A DNA stretch of 64,000 nt from contig JASANC010005499.1 of assembly GCA_030248135.1 (NCBI GenBank), positions 1-64,000 of the forward strand, given 5' to 3'. A program made the position numbers and the translations under genes. Shown in pieces: positions 1 through 23,837 of the stretch (within the stretch, counting starts at the first letter, position 1; each line of letters opens with the position of its first letter). This DNA comes from Theristus sp. LFF4_11 (lineage: Eukaryota > Nematoda > Chromadorea > Monhysterida > Xyalidae). The notes below the pieces were generated by a model, which was not told where the DNA came from, did not search any database, and saw nothing but the letters and a program-made list of their open reading frames with translations.

Positions 1-74
1 AGATTAGGAAATCGGGCCTAATAAACGGGGTAGGATTTCCAAGTCACAATTTTGAATTTGTTTGGTTTCCCGCC

Positions 75-147
75 GTGTGACACTCCGCCCACTATTGGGT
101 GGGGGTCTTATAAGTGCGAGGAACCTTCTATGCAAGACTTTACGGTA
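75..147. repeat. End fragment of the TACCGTAAA MITE family
   Basis: This stretch is close to the reverse complement of the left end of the element at 44801-45315: a GTGAC/CACTC-type block, a TATAAG block, then TGCAAGACTTTACGGTA. Only one terminus is seen, so it is a truncated copy, or the rest lies left of the window. Confidence 0.5.
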
Positions 148-1940
148 TTTGTAGATAGTTCAATATCATGTATACCAACAACACTTGTTTTCTTTCTTTT
201 GCGTTCTCTAAAGTTCACCACTGCGCTCGCAACGCCGGTTGGTGCGGCGCCATCAGCCACCACGCCTCGACGCGCGTGTGTCATCTGCAGTTTGGCGTTC
301 AATGGCATGGAAATGAAACGCTGACGACGCTGACGGAGCCAGCAATCGGATACACCGTTTGGCAGAAACGAACTGCACCAATTGTGGTGCCCTGAGTTCG
401 GTCTTCTGGTTGAAGTGCTGGCATTATTTTCTGTCGACAACGTGACATTGCTGAAAAATGCTGAAGATGTTGATTTGCTACATATTCGTGCGCTATTCTT
501 GAATTTTTACCACAAAATCGCGTCAGTGATTGCTTGATTTCAAATTCGTGAAGTTTTAAACAGTTTTTATTGTACGAAAAGTAATAAATAGACTTTCTCA
601 CGTGAGAAGAAAATATTACAGAAACCATACAAGAAAGGCCACCACAAACACAATGACGTAAAGCTTCTTTCAATACACAGTGATACGAAGCCAAACAAAA
701 ATACCTCGGAAACGCATTTTCATCATAAATACAATGTACAAGATGTATTTTTTTTATTCGTTACCAAAAAAGAACTGTGTCGTATTGCTGCTTATCTTAA
801 AAGGGCATTTATGAAGTGATATTTGGCGACGCATAGAATAGTTGCACTGCACACAATAGACAAGTTGAAGATCCGTTGAAGAAAAAATCACATCAGTGAC
901 TCTTTTTAGTTTCTGTTCATGAAAACACATCTTACATGATTCTTATTTTACATGCAAATGTTCATTCAATCGCAAGCTATGCGATTTCTACAGCAAATTC
1001 ATGAATGCACCCAATCTAAATCGCTGATTGGTCAATGACTCCGGTCAAAAAGCTAATAAGGTAATAAGCGATACTTCACAGTTTCTGTTAATAAGTTGTT
1101 TTGTTTGAATAATTACCGTAAAAATTTCTGGTTCAAGTTCGTGTGTAAAAAAATTTACACCCCATCACTATGCATGAATGGCTAGTGCACTCATGAAATT
1201 ACTCACGAAATTTCGTAAGCTACCATTTCACAGTCATCAATCACGACATTTCGTGCGTACTTTTGCGAGTATTGGCTATATGTATTCTCAGTGTATGATC
1301 GCGATTTGACGTTCTACTGCAGCTGTCACACACAGTTTCAATATGAACATCTGGTGGGTTTTGTCTGAAGATACAAACTAAACACACACACATTAATGAT
1401 ACCAAAGATCAAGATAGCACAATAAATGTTGCATAGCAACTCCAAGAAAAGTTTCACGGGTTTCTCCCAACACATACATATATCAGTCTTTTCTCACTGC
1501 GGAATTGCCGTTGCAATAAGCGCTCACAGTTCCATTATACACTGTATAAGGCATCTCTTTTTTGGCAATTTGATTGTGAATGGCAATTTTAGAGACAGTC
1601 GCTGTTTGACATCATGCGTCTAGACTTGATGCGAGATGCGGTTGGCGAACGCACACCCAAGAGTGTTGATTGGATCAACATAACGCAAATAATGTGCAGT
1701 TGATCAACACAATTGATTAGTTGACTGTAGATGTGTAGCACACGAGAAGCATCATCGATTCTGGAAAACAGTTGAAAAAACTGACACTGGTTCCATTATC
1801 GCTACATCTAAACGAATAGTGAAAAAAAACAGGTGTGATTTTCTTGAATTATTAACAGCTGTTAGTTTGTTGGGTTGACCCGCACTCAAAATCATCTTTC
1901 GCTTAAGACCTTTCTACGAAATGATGATCGATCATAGTTT
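148..1940. other. Intergenic, AT-rich, no gene seen
   Basis: Only short open frames occur here, with no family resemblance, no splice-consistent exon chain and no RNA gene that I can recognise. Confidence 0.5.
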
Positions 1941-3072
1941 ACCGGATCGATCTGAAAATGGTCTAGCTAAACTCAGTTCTACGAGACACTTTGAACAAAC
2001 TTGACTTGTAAATTTCTTTAAATTCCTTCAATTTAAAAACCCGACTTTTTCTAACCCTTCCTGGGCTATTCTGGAATTTTTTGTTTACTTGCATGTGATG
2101 TATGACACCTCTACTCGCGCGACGGTGTGGGGTACCGAGGTGTGCAGCCCTCAAACCGATGTGCAGCCCGCAAGAACAAACTGCAAGCTTTGCTTCATTA
2201 CACTGGCTGCCTTGCAAATGATACAGCCCTCAAAATGGCGCAGAGCCCTCAAAATGGTGTAGAACCCTCAAAATGGTGCACTGTCCTCAAACCGGTGTCG
2301 CCAAATTTCAACCGCAAAAATTTCTTGCGGGTTGCACACCGGTTTTGAGGGCTTCGTACTTCGGTACCCCACAACAACGCGCGGGTATGATGCCATTACT
2401 TATCGATTTTTGCAACACAGTGGTATAGCGCCACAGCCGTTTCACGCGTGTTTCAGGCACATTTCTATACTGGGACTTTTTCAAAGAGGTAATGTTTCTT
2501 AATCCGCATAAAAGCGTGAATGTGTGAGCAACTTTTTTAACGCGTTTTTTCACAGTGCAGCCATGGCGCAGCGGGTATCGTTTTCGCCTAGCAGCGCGGG
2601 GGCTTTCGTGGATCGGATCCCAGCGTTAAAAAAAGAAGTCTTTAAAAATTGATTGTTTTCGGTCAAGGTTCATGCTTGTCAGCAAGCTGCGTTCCTTGAC
2701 CTGTTCCTGACTTCATAAATAAGCAGAATAGTCGAGTAAACATGGCATCTTTTTTCAGGATATCCAAGAGCGCGCGGAATTTGAATGAAAGGAAAACACT
2801 TTCAGAAAAAACCAATTGTGCATCAAATTAATTGTTTTGTGTTTTTTTGGTGTGTATGTGTGTGTAAACGATGTGTGAGGTGTTGGTCAATACCGCACGA
2901 CTGTTTTTCAAATACCAGTAACTTCATGGCTACATAACTTGAGCTTCATTGGTGTGTGAGCGCTACTGAACTTGCTTCTGTCAGCTGTCCGCTATGTGAT
3001 CGCAAAGTCTGGTACCGTGTTTTTTATACTTTTCCAAAATCCAGCCATTGGTGTTTTGATGAGCGGGCCCTG
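1941..3072. repeat. Dispersed 1.1 kb repeat, copy 1
   Basis: Nearly identical in order and sequence to 4427-5562, in the same orientation. Inside it 2126-2375 is bounded by an imperfect inverted repeat (GGGGTACCGA ... TCGGTACCCC, with GCCCTCAAACCG and its complement). At 2563-2620 it has a tRNA-like stretch with an A-box-like TGGCGCAGCGGG, as in tRNA-derived SINEs. It carries no recognisable transposase. The small open frames inside it are identical between copies because the DNA is, which is not evidence of coding. Confidence 0.8.
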
Positions 3073-3375
3073 GGGCACGCCATATGGTACACCAAGTGAA
3101 ACGTAATATGGCACCTCATACGGCAGGAGCATGCCGTGTGGCACACCATATGTTACGCCAAGTGGTACGTGAAATATTACACCATATGGCAGCAGGTGAG
3201 GGTGTACAGTGGCGCAGAACAGTCAGTTTCAGAAACATTTTCAACGATGCGGTGCAGAATGCAGTGTTGGAGGTTTTTGCAATGCAGGATGCAGTGCATG
3301 GTGAAAAAAATTCCGCGTGTTCCCTTTTCCGTACGAAATCAAATCAATCTACCAATCGTTAAATCAAACCACCAA

Positions 3376-3821
3376 TACCGTATTACCCCCATTAACCCCC
3401 CCCCCACCATTAATCTCCCCCCCCCCCCACACCAATAAACCCCCACCCCCACGACAAGTTTCTGAATAATCCCCCCCCCAACGAAACCTGTTTGAAACAC
3501 ATACCCAGCGAATTCAGTGGCTGGTTGCAGTGAAAATGATGAAATTGTGCTAGGCCCCAAATGGATGAGTTAATGGTAATTTCATTACAAAAGACTGTTG
3601 TAAAAGGAAATTTCTATATGGAGTAGAAGTTTCTGCGACTTTCTTGCCTGCCATGCAAGGTATCTTTACCATTTTTCAATAAACCCCCACCCCGAGAATT
3701 TGTTTGTAAATAAAGCCCCCCCCCCACCGATAATCCCCCCCCCCCACCACCAATAAACCCCCACCCCTAAAAGTCGCTGACGTATTAATCCCCCATGGGG
3801 TTTATTGGGGGTAATGCGGTA
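3376..3821. mobile_element. G/C-tract MITE family (TACCGTATTACCCCC), copy 1
   Basis: Starts TACCGTATTACCCCC and ends with its near complement GGGGGTAATGCGGTA. Poly-C runs of 7-10 flank a conserved core that includes ACCCAGCGAATTCAGTGGCT. Four more copies lie at 7796, 25103, 28789 and 53897. No transposase, so it is non-autonomous. The TA at each end would fit a Tc1/mariner-type TA target duplication, which is an inference. Confidence 0.8.
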
Positions 3822-4170
3822 GTAGAGCGGTCGCCGGGGCCGGGCACAAGCCGAAAAAGCATTCAGTTATTGTTCAACAAAACCAAACACAAAAACCGTG
3901 TCAGTGCTGGGGTGTGCTAGATGCTGGTCACTGCTGGACTGCTGGAAACTCATGAACATGATGTTTCAGAAAAATCGCGCGATTTATCCGCACGAGACAA
4001 GAAAAAACTGCGAACGAGACTGTTCAACGAGACAGAGGGTCGCGATACAAGACGAGACACGAGACAGCTTTTTTGAAAAATAATCCGCGAGACGAGACGA
4101 GAAGAGACAGCTAAAAATCGCGCCAGACGAGACACATCTCGCGGAAACCCCAATAGCAGCTGGCTGACTC
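3822..4170. repeat. Purine-rich GAGAC-type simple repeat
   Basis: About 3985-4130 is a degenerate array of CGAGAC/AGAGAC words on the plus strand. No gene is seen in this stretch. Confidence 0.55.
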
Positions 4171-5575
4171 TAAGTGTCTTGGGGGAAGGAGGGGGTGGGG
4201 ACCTGTCTGGCCGACAGGGGATGCAGAGGCTAAGCCACCACAGTAAACAGTGATTTTGGAACACATAGCCAAATTTTGGTTATTTTTTGAAGAGAAACAA
4301 CTATTAAGAACGACTCATTTTTTAATTGAACGTCAAAAATTATTTTTTTACTGTTGAAAATGCAATTTTTCCTCTATAAAATTGACAAAATCTTAATGAA
4401 ACACAATTTTCCTTCTTATAGTTCTCCGGATCGTTCTGAAAATGGTCTAGCTAAACTCAGCTCGACGAGACACTTTGAACGAAGTTCACTTGTAATTAAA
4501 TTTCTTTGAATTCTTTCAATTTAAAAACCCGACTTTTTCTAACCCTTCCTGGGCTATTCTGGAATTTTTTGTTTACTTGCATGTAATGTATGACACCTCT
4601 ACTCGCGCGACGGTGTGGGGTACCGAAGTGTGCAGCCCTCAAACCGATGTGCAGCCCGCAAGATCAAACTGCGAGCTTTGCTTCATTACACTGGCTGCCT
4701 TGCAAATGATACAGCCCTCAAAATGGCGCAGAGCCCTCAAAATGGTGTAGAACCCTCAAAATGGTGCACTGTCCTCAAACCGGTGTCGCCAAATTTCAAC
4801 CGCAAAAATTTCTTGAGGGTTGCACACCGGTTTTGAGGGCTTCGTACTTCGGTACCCCACAACAACGCGCGGGTATGATGCCATTACTTATCGATTTTTG
4901 CAACACAGTGGTGTAGCGCCACAGCCGTTTCACGCGTGTTTCAGGCACATTTCTATACTGGGACTTTTTCAAAGAGGTAATGTTTCTTAATCCGCATAAA
5001 AGCGTGAATGTGTGAGCAACTTTTTTAACGCGTTTTTTCACATTGCAGCCATGGCGCAGCGGGTATCGTTTTCGCCTAGCAGCGCGGGGGCTTTCGTGGA
5101 TCGGATCCCAGCGTTAAAAAAAGAAGTCTTTAAAAATTGATTGTTTTCGGTCAAGGTTCATGCTTGTCAGCAAGCTGCGTTCCTTGACCTGTTCCTGACT
5201 TCATAAATAAGCAGAATAGTCGAGTAAACATGGCATCTTTTTTCAGGATATCCAAGAGCGCGCGGAATTTGAATGAAAGGAAAACACTTTCAGAAAAAAC
5301 CAATTGTGCATCAAATTAATTGTTTTGTGTTTTTTTTGGTGTGTATGTGTGTGTAAACGATGTGTGAGGTGTTGGTCAATACCACACGACCGTTTTTCAA
5401 ATACCCGTAACTTCATGGCCACATAACTTGAGCTTCATTGGTGTGTGAGCGCTACTGAACTTGCTTCTGTCAGCTGTCCGCAACGTGATCGCAAAATCTG
5501 GCACGTGTTTTTTCTACTTTTCCAAAATCCAGCCATTGGGGTTTTGATGAGCGGGCCCTCGCCATGTGGCAGTTT
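4171..5575. repeat. Dispersed repeat, copy 2, with extra left block
   Basis: 4427-5562 repeats 1941-3072. The added left block (4171-4480) matches 23289-23560 and 26389-26660, and the right block (5379-5575) matches 23069-23263 and 26171-26359. The block order here is the reverse of the order near 23 and 26 kb, so the family is circularly permuted. An inverted-repeat-bounded segment again lies at about 4614-4863. Confidence 0.75.
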
Positions 5576-5691
5576 TACACAAAAGAATATGCGTGAAGTC
5601 AGCTACTACCACAGTTAGACATAAACTTGAACTGTGGTCCTTTCCAAAATCAAACGTACCGAAAAATCACGTTTATTTTTTTCTGCCTTCA

Positions 5692-6144
5692 TTACCGTCG
5701 CAGCCAGAGTGCCGTTGCTGTGGTGGTCACGATCTCAGGCGCTTTGCTCGGCGTGTGAAAGATGATCCAAATCAGGTACACTGTAGGCGCCACTACCATT
5801 CCCAGCGCGATTATGACTCCGATACAGTACCACCGTCCTCTGAAATGCGGTGTCTTGGCATTCTTGAACAAGTCAACTCCTTGTCTTGGCATTCTTGAAC
5901 AAAGACAGCTCCTAGTCTGCGACTAAGCCTGCATTGATGGAAAATTCAAGCAGGGCCTCATTTATTCGGACATGTCGTATATGTGCGTTCACCTGAAGAA
6001 GCTCTTGACCGTCTCGACCAGGGACATCTGTCCGAGGATGTGACGACGTCGGAAATGGGGCGGGTCTGGGGCGAATAGAGCCGGCTGTCTCTGGCTCGTT
6101 GATTCCGAGCCGTCCGGAACTGAAATCGCGAAGATAACGTCCAT
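5692..6144 (-). CDS. Small single-pass membrane protein, 99 aa, two exons
   Basis: Exons on the minus strand are 6144-5993 and 5839-5692. The donor is TTCAG|GTGAACG, the acceptor CATTTCAG|AGG, both phase 2, and the coding sum is 300 nt. The ATG sits in a good context (CACCATGG). The product has a soluble, Pro-rich amino-terminal half, then basic residues (RRGR around 51-54), one hydrophobic span at about 55-79 (WYCIGVIIALGMVVAPTV...), and a short Thr-rich tail ending WLRR. The positive-inside rule suggests a cytoplasmic amino terminus (inference). A TTTATT on the plus strand at 5672 is a possible polyadenylation signal just after the stop. I do not recognise a family; it could also be the 3' end of a longer gene. 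Confidence 0.6.
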
Positions 6145-7795
6145 GGTGTCCGGGGTTTGTTTTGTGATGTGGATGTTTTTGAGATTAGAATTTACACTCT
6201 CTGTTCTCCAGTTGGAGAAATGATATGCGGATGTTTTATTTCATCTTACATGTACACTTTAGGTTTTGGAGGTCGAATATACAATGTATACAACCGCAGC
6301 AACAACAAGACATGTGCGCATGCTAAGAGAACTGTGAGTGTATCTGTCCAAGAAGGTTGGGAAGGCGCTGATTTTGTTGCAACTGTCCCAACTGGCAGCA
6401 AGAAAGAATCTCGGGATTTTTGTTTCTTTATATCACTGACTGGACTGTTTTGCATTGTTTATGTTGTGACAACGCAGTTTTTAAAAAGACTTTATAAACT
6501 GAAATCTGTCTGTTGTTTCTTTCTTGAAAAACAAAAACTGCAATGGAACCGGACCTCAACGCCGAAAAGTCAGAGGGTTTTCAGTTGGGCTGTTGCAACA
6601 GAAAACGAAAGCACACAGGGAATCTCAGTGAAGCTCAAATTTAGTTAGATTATCGCCACCGCATGCAGTTTTTATTTGTGGCAAGTGTAAGAAAGGCACA
6701 TATGAGCACGGATAAAGGTTGTTTAGCATTTTGTACATAATGTTTCCAAGTATCGCTCATTGGGTGCGCTGGAGATGACTGTGCGACCAATCAGCGAACG
6801 TCGTTGAAATACGAACCAAGCAATGAAACTAAAGTTATATACACCTTTACAATGGAAAGACTGATGATAATAATTTCGTGTGCAATGCATGCACACCACT
6901 GTGAAATCAGTATGTCAACATGGAAATTATGCAGAAATTTCGACCCGCAAAGTAGCGCTAAACTCATCACAATGTGTTATGTTCGGCACCTACGTCTTTC
7001 CTACCGATCTACTTGACTGACCAAAACCGAGCAAATAGGATGCCAGCATGGCAGAACCGCATTAACTGAAAAAGACAGCCGGACTACAGCACAATGCGGC
7101 ATGTTACACCTAATTTAATCAAGACTCGAAACGTCTGAAAAAAAACCGTCTACTTGTGATGTTGGACACCACAACACTGGGACGGCTGGGAACGGGAGCA
7201 AAAGCGGTGAAATGTTCTGGGAGTGGAGTTTCAGAAACTATAATACGGAGGTTTTCCTTTTTTATTTTTAAATCAGAAGGCTTGCAGCAGTTTTTTCTCC
7301 ATTCATCGAAGCATGCTTGAATTTGGTGTGCTTTTGTAGTGTAGCGCAAGGCTGTGCAGATACAAATTTTTACTGCTTTGTTGACAACTTTAAAACGCAA
7401 AAAAAATTTGCACCAACACCGTTTTTCGCCTGACTTAGACGCCGGTTCCAAAGCTTGAGAAAATCCCCAAGAGTGTTTCGGTCATCACACGATTTTGAAC
7501 GAGAGAAAAAAGTTCTGCCACGGCGGTCTTTAGACAAATGAAATGTGCAAAAACCGTAGGCTTGTTACATAAATATTGGTAAACTGAAGAAAGCTTACTT
7601 TAGTTCAGTAAGTTAGCAAGGTTTTCAATAAATTTATTCGCACAGAGATGGTGTTGAAGAAGAAACAAAAGTGGAGTCTTTGAATAAAAACAACGTGAAC
7701 GTTTCACGCCATGAGACAAAAGCGGTAAAAGTATCGATATCAGGACGAAAAAAAGTAAGAAACAATAGCGACAGAACCAACTGAAAAAAAATATA
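6145..7795. other. Intergenic, no supported gene
   Basis: One plus-strand open frame of 163 codons (6157-6648) exists. It has no recognisable domain, no signal peptide and no splice partners, so I do not call it. The rest shows nothing. Confidence 0.4.
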
Positions 7796-8269
7796 TACCG
7801 TATTACCCCCATTAAACCCCCCCCCACCATTAATCCCCCCCCCCCACCAATAAACCCCCACCCCCCCGACTAGTTTCCGAATAATCCCCCCCCCCACAAA
7901 TAATCCCCCATGGGGGTTAATTGGAAACCTGTTTGAAACACATACCCAGCGAATTCAGTGGCTGGTTGCAGTGAAAATGATGAAATTGTGCTACCAAAGG
8001 CCCCAAATGGATGAGTTAATGGTAATTTCATTACAAAAGGCTGTTACAAAAGGAAATCGCTGTGAAAAGTAGAAGTTTCTGCGACTTTTTTGCCTGCCAT
8101 GCAAGTTATTTTTGCCATTTTTCAACAAACCCCCACCCCTAGAATTTTTTTTTAAAATAACCCCCCCCCCCCCCCACCAATAATCCCCCCCCCCCACCAA
8201 TAAACCCCCACCCCTAAAAGTCGCTGACGTATTAATCCCCCATGGGGGTTTATTGGGGGTAATACGGTA
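7796..8269. mobile_element. G/C-tract MITE, copy 2
   Basis: TACCGTATTACCCCC at the left and GGGGGTAATACGGTA at the right form perfect 15-bp inverted ends. The core is collinear with copy 1 and includes an internal CCCCCATGGGGG palindrome. Poly-C runs reach 14. Confidence 0.85.
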
Positions 8270-11019
8270 TGCGGCGAATTTTTTATATCATTTTCCTGAG
8301 AGTAACCAATATTGCTTAACGTAAATCATTAATTTCCGGCGGCAAAATTACAAAAACAAAACTTTGCCGAAAAGATAAATTGAGCGGATTGAGAGCAATT
8401 AATAAATAAAAAGTTATGCACCAGATTAAAAATCATTCATGGCGCGCGTTAATGTGCGTGCCCGTCTGACAGCTACAGTGTTCCATCAATACACATTCGA
8501 ACGTGCCCATAAAGTATTGCAGGCAATCATAAGTATACCAGATTAAATACTAATTGCCAGCCGTTTTGCTAAAAGTGGACTGGAGTGAGCAGAGCTTTGC
8601 GCTCACGTTTGCTGTATGGATGAACTTTTTTTTCGATCAAACTGCGAAATGCGCTATGTGAAAAATACAGTTTTGTATGGTGCATTAGATTTTTCTGTGT
8701 GAGTTTTTCAGCTACATTTTACAGTGTGTTTCTCCAATCGCAAACTTTGGATTAAACAAAGAACGAACGGGAATTGAGTTTGTGCGATTCAAAAACCTCC
8801 CGTTGGGGCAAAATACGCCTTCTTTAAACCTGATTCCGCTTTATTTTTTGCGGGCTCAGTATTCTGCTGTAAAAGATGACAGGTGGAAAGAAACGTACTG
8901 TAGCTGTAATTAGCTACATGCATGTGAGCTACACGTACGGATAGAAGTGTTGAGCGTTGATTCAAAGTGTCTTGGTGTTACTGTTGATATGCTGTTTACT
9001 ACTTTTATTCAACGTGAATAATTTTTTTTGCCCATAGGGCGGGCGAACACATTGTTTTGCTCGAAACTAATACGTTTCAAAATTAAATCAAAACAACTCC
9101 AAGCATTTTCCACGTATTACCAATATTTCGAACGTTTTAGCTTTCATAAAAAACATGCGTTCCACAGTAACCCGTTCAGACTGCGAGAAAACTTTTTGGT
9201 ACTTTTCATATTTTTCAGATAGGCATTTTTTCGACGAAAAATGATCAGTCCCATACAATGGGTTTTGTTTGGCGCATGTCATGTGTAAAAATGTACGCTT
9301 CACCGAGCTGCATATGAAGCGTCATGTTCTCGTGCACATGAGCTTTAGCCGAAAAACCCGTGCGCGTTTGGAAAACAGATATGCACAAGTGCAAATCCAT
9401 AGCCACCGCCCTGCCTTTGCCATAGTATTGTTTTTCAAGGGTCCAACTGAGCTTCAAATTCGAAAAAACGCCCGAGTGCAAGCGAAAATTAGTTTGCTTT
9501 GTTATAACTGAATTCCGGTTCTTTAGTGTCACAGGCACACAGAATTGTATGTGACATCTTCTTCATAACGATTTGACTGCTGCCGAAAAAAGTGCATCTT
9601 TTCCCACAAATTATGAAAAGTGTACACGAAATAAAAAACACCCTTTCTCGCAGATGGAATAGAACTAGAAAAAACACCAAATCACAACGGAGGCACTCAC
9701 TAAAATGAAATTGAAGAAAAATCATTCAAACACGCCACGGACGCCCAATTAGTTCAATTTGAATTCAATTGATCGAAATGCGCTGATTGGTTGAAAGCTT
9801 CAACGCATTTTTGTGTGCTTGAACGGTTTTTACACCGCATGAACCAACTTTTATTAGGTTTCTGCTCACTGTTAAACCACCGGATTTCTGCACGGTGCAA
9901 AACGTCGCCGTGTACATGTACATACCTGTAAAATGTGGCAAAAATCACTTCATGAAACAAAAATGTCAGCCGCGACGGTTTCAAAATACAACGCTAACCA
10001 TACTGAGAAAAAGATTTCTTTTCGAAATTTACTACAGAACACACAATAACGCACAAAGATTCATTTTTCAAGATTACATGCAAGTTGCAAATGAGCTAAC
10101 AAACTGACCATAACTCAACATCAACTCAAAAAGAAAAAAAACTAATAGTTGATTGGTGCATTCAAGGTATTAATCGAACCAATCATGAAATAGCAAAAAG
10201 CAGCAAAGAAAACAGGTTCAAAATGCTCATGTCTACATTATTCAGAGACCTTATATAAAATGAAACGTGGAACTCAAATGATATAAATACAAAAGAAAAA
10301 CTAAATTGAAAAAAACGCTGAACTAAGTGGTGAATCACATTTTTCCACAGAAACAAACACACACGGACACGAACAAAAACTGAAACATACCGGGATTTTT
10401 GTGAAGTTTTCAAACAAAAAAGAAATCAAAAAAAAACGATAGCAAGCACAGCACTGTACAACATTGTTCACACATTTTGAATACCCAAAATGAATACCGA
10501 TTTGAAATGAATACATGCAAAACCGCCAAGCAATAGCGCCACATTAAAACAATGTGATTTTCTTAGTTTGCTGAAACAAACAAAAACTCGATTTGATGCA
10601 AAATTTCAAACGCAACATTTCATAGTCCACAGCCCAAAGTCCTCTTTCCAAAAGCAACGCGCTGATTGGCAGTATTTTTGAATTGGTTCACACCTCGCCA
10701 GAAATGCGGTGACAGCCAAGACAGCGGTGACGTACTTTCGGTTTGAGAGACATCTATTTTTCGAAGACCATTTCTGTTATTACACTATAACCCAGTAATG
10801 CTACAAACCAACACACCGGCACACAGTCGAAAGACCAATCAGCAAAGCTCTGAGTCAGAAAAGCTCACACAAACAAACACACAGGCACACGTGTGTGCTG
10901 TACGTGCACCATTACTGTGTTCCAAGAACAGAGTGCCTTCAGACCAGGACCTCATGCACAGAATAAAGTGGCGTCGTCTCACACAATATGAACAATGTCA
11001 CAGTCGTCAGAAAAGAAAG
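8270..11019. other. Intergenic, AT-rich, no supported gene
   Basis: Only scattered short frames on both strands, none with a recognisable domain or a consistent exon chain. CTGATTGG words (see findings) occur at about 9782, 10662 and 10835. Confidence 0.4.
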
Positions 11020-21588
<10,569 letters not shown>

Positions 21589-21747
21589 CGCTTTGGATAG
21601 GATTTGCGCCGGGGCCGGGCATCAAGTTTTTCTTCAACTGTTGACCAAGGCGACGGCAGTTTTCATCATAAACCGACCGACTGAAAAAAAACTGAATCTG
21701 AGCGAACTATTTCTTTGCTTTATTTGTGTTTACTGTTTGGTCGGGTT

Positions 21748-23837
21748 TAGGGTTGTTAAAAAAAAACAAAAATCGTCATTTTTGTTTTTTTTTAAATTTA
21801 AAAAAAAAATTCAAAAATCAAAGTTGTGCTAAATCAATCAGGGAGTCCGAAGAACCACATATGATATGCAAGCGCCTCCCGAATGACTCCCATATGACGG
21901 AACTTTGCAGATTTTGTTTTGGTGACCTCAATTACCCCTTTTCCAAACCGTCACCATGCCTCTTCTTGTGTTTTGACCTCCAAAACGTCACTAATTGTCC
22001 CCAGCTAAACTAATGCCAAAGTGAAGACAAACATACCGCCTTGAAATTCGATCAATTCTTCTGATGGTGTTGCGACGACACGACACGAAGCAGCAAGCAA
22101 CCAGACAACGTAGCGCTTGCAAACGGAGCAGCGAGCACAATCGGACGCTCTGCGAGGCGAATCGTCACCTTATCTGCATCGGAAATGGTAGGCCAAGCTT
22201 TGGGACGCTCAAAAACTTCATCGCAGATGTTGTCGTAGCCTAAAATCAGTCGGTAAAACGGCCCAAAATCGACTGCTAAAGGTTTTACGAGGTATTGCTA
22301 TTTCTATTGCAGTGGTAATAAAGAACAACATTCGTATCAACTTCTGATCCCCGCACACACTTAGCACGTTGTCAAATAACAGTTAAACCCTGGAAAATGT
22401 ATTTTTTTGTTGTGATTATGTCTAGTTTCATTAAATCTGAGTCAACTATCGTTTAATTATGCTGTTTCCGTGTGATTTTGAGCAGTTTTAATGATTGCGG
22501 CGAATTTTGTTTGCGGCGTATTTTGAATTTGCCATGAGCATATTTTCTGCGGCGTATTTTGGCATGCGGCGCGCTTCCCTTGCGGCGTATTTTGGTTGTG
22601 CGGCGAATTTTTGCGCAATCAATTAGGGTTAGGGGCTTTGAAAAAAAAAAATTTTTATTTTTTTTTCGTTTTTTTTTTAAAAATTTGGATTTTTTTTTTC
22701 AAACTTAAAAAAAAATTTGAAAAATTTTTCTTCTACTTTGCTCTGAAAATTCGATTTATGGCATAATTTTTTGAAAGTTCAAACCAAATTTTCTTCCCAA
22801 CTTCTTTGTGTGCTTAGGTACATGTCATTATTTGGTCATTTTGACCGACGTACTCCATGTTTTTCGATTTGGATGACTTCTAGAGTCAATTTTTAGCGTT
22901 GAAATGACTTAACTGAATTGAAATATCGTTTCAGAAATCGTTTTCTTGCAACTTAGAACATGTTTTTTCAGTCGGTAGGCCATGAGATGAACATGATATC
23001 TTGTTGATTGGCGTACGTTATAGGTCTACAATGGAGTTGTGCGATATATTGTTAAACAATTGGAGCGGGGATGTTGGTTAATACCACATCACACGACCGT
23101 TTTTCAGATACCCGATAACATGGCCACATGTTAAAACTTGCGTGCTGAGCTAAACTAACGTGTTAAACTTGCGTCTGTCAGTTGCCCGCAACGTGATCGC
23201 GAAATCATGGTACGTGTTTTCGATACGATGATTTGAAGAGTGGGCTCTCGCCATGTGGCAGATAGCATAGCTGGTTGAACCTGAAAGTAAGTGTCTTGGG
23301 GGGGGGGGGGGCGACCGGGTCGACAGGGGTTGCCGACTTAGCTACAGCAAACAGGAATTTTTGAACACAGTCAAATTTTGGTAATTTTCTAAAGAGGAAC
23401 AACTAAGAACGGTTCAATATTCAAGTACACGTCGAAAATTGTCCTGTTTTACTGTTGAAAATGCAACTTTCCCTCTATGAAATGGACATAATTTCAATAA
23501 AACACGATTTTCGCTCTTATAGTTTTCCGGATCGTTCTGAAAATAGTCTAGATGAACTCAGCTCGACGAGACGCTTCGAACAAACCTAACTTGTAAAAAA
23601 AAATTTTTTTTTTAAATTTTTTTTTTTAATTTAAAAAAAAATCCGGATTTTTTTTCCCCTAACCCTAGGTATAATCAAAGAAAATTTTTGTTGAACTTTC
23701 GAAAAATTTTGCCAAAATTGAGGTTTTCAGAGCATATTAGAGGAAAATTTTTCGAATTTAAAAAAAAAAATCGGCATTTTTGTTTTTTTTAATCACTTTT
23801 TTTGAAAAAAAATTTTCATTTTTGTTTAACAACCCTA
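21748..23837. mobile_element. hAT-like non-autonomous element, 8-bp TSD
   Basis: Left end TAGGGTTGTTAAA and right end GTTTAACAACCCTA are inverted repeats. The flanks are identical 8-mers GTCGGGTT (21740-21747 and 23838-23845). Eight-base duplications and T/C-A-G-G-G ends are the known signature of hAT transposons. The 2090-bp interior is A/T-homopolymer rich, contains a block shared with 25857-26745, and has no transposase frame. Confidence 0.75.
22757..23660. repeat. 0.9 kb repeat, copy inside the hAT-like element
   Basis: Nearly identical to 25857-26745 in the same orientation. It also shares blocks, in permuted order, with 4171-5575. Confidence 0.85.

Noticed and set aside
6157..6648. 163-codon plus-strand frame
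   Set aside because: No recognisable domain, no exon partners, ordinary AT-rich composition; length alone is weak evidence in eukaryotic intergenic DNA.
22620..23670. TTAGGG-like words as interstitial telomere
   Set aside because: Only isolated AGGGTTAGGGG words at the borders of poly-A/T blocks; no tandem array.
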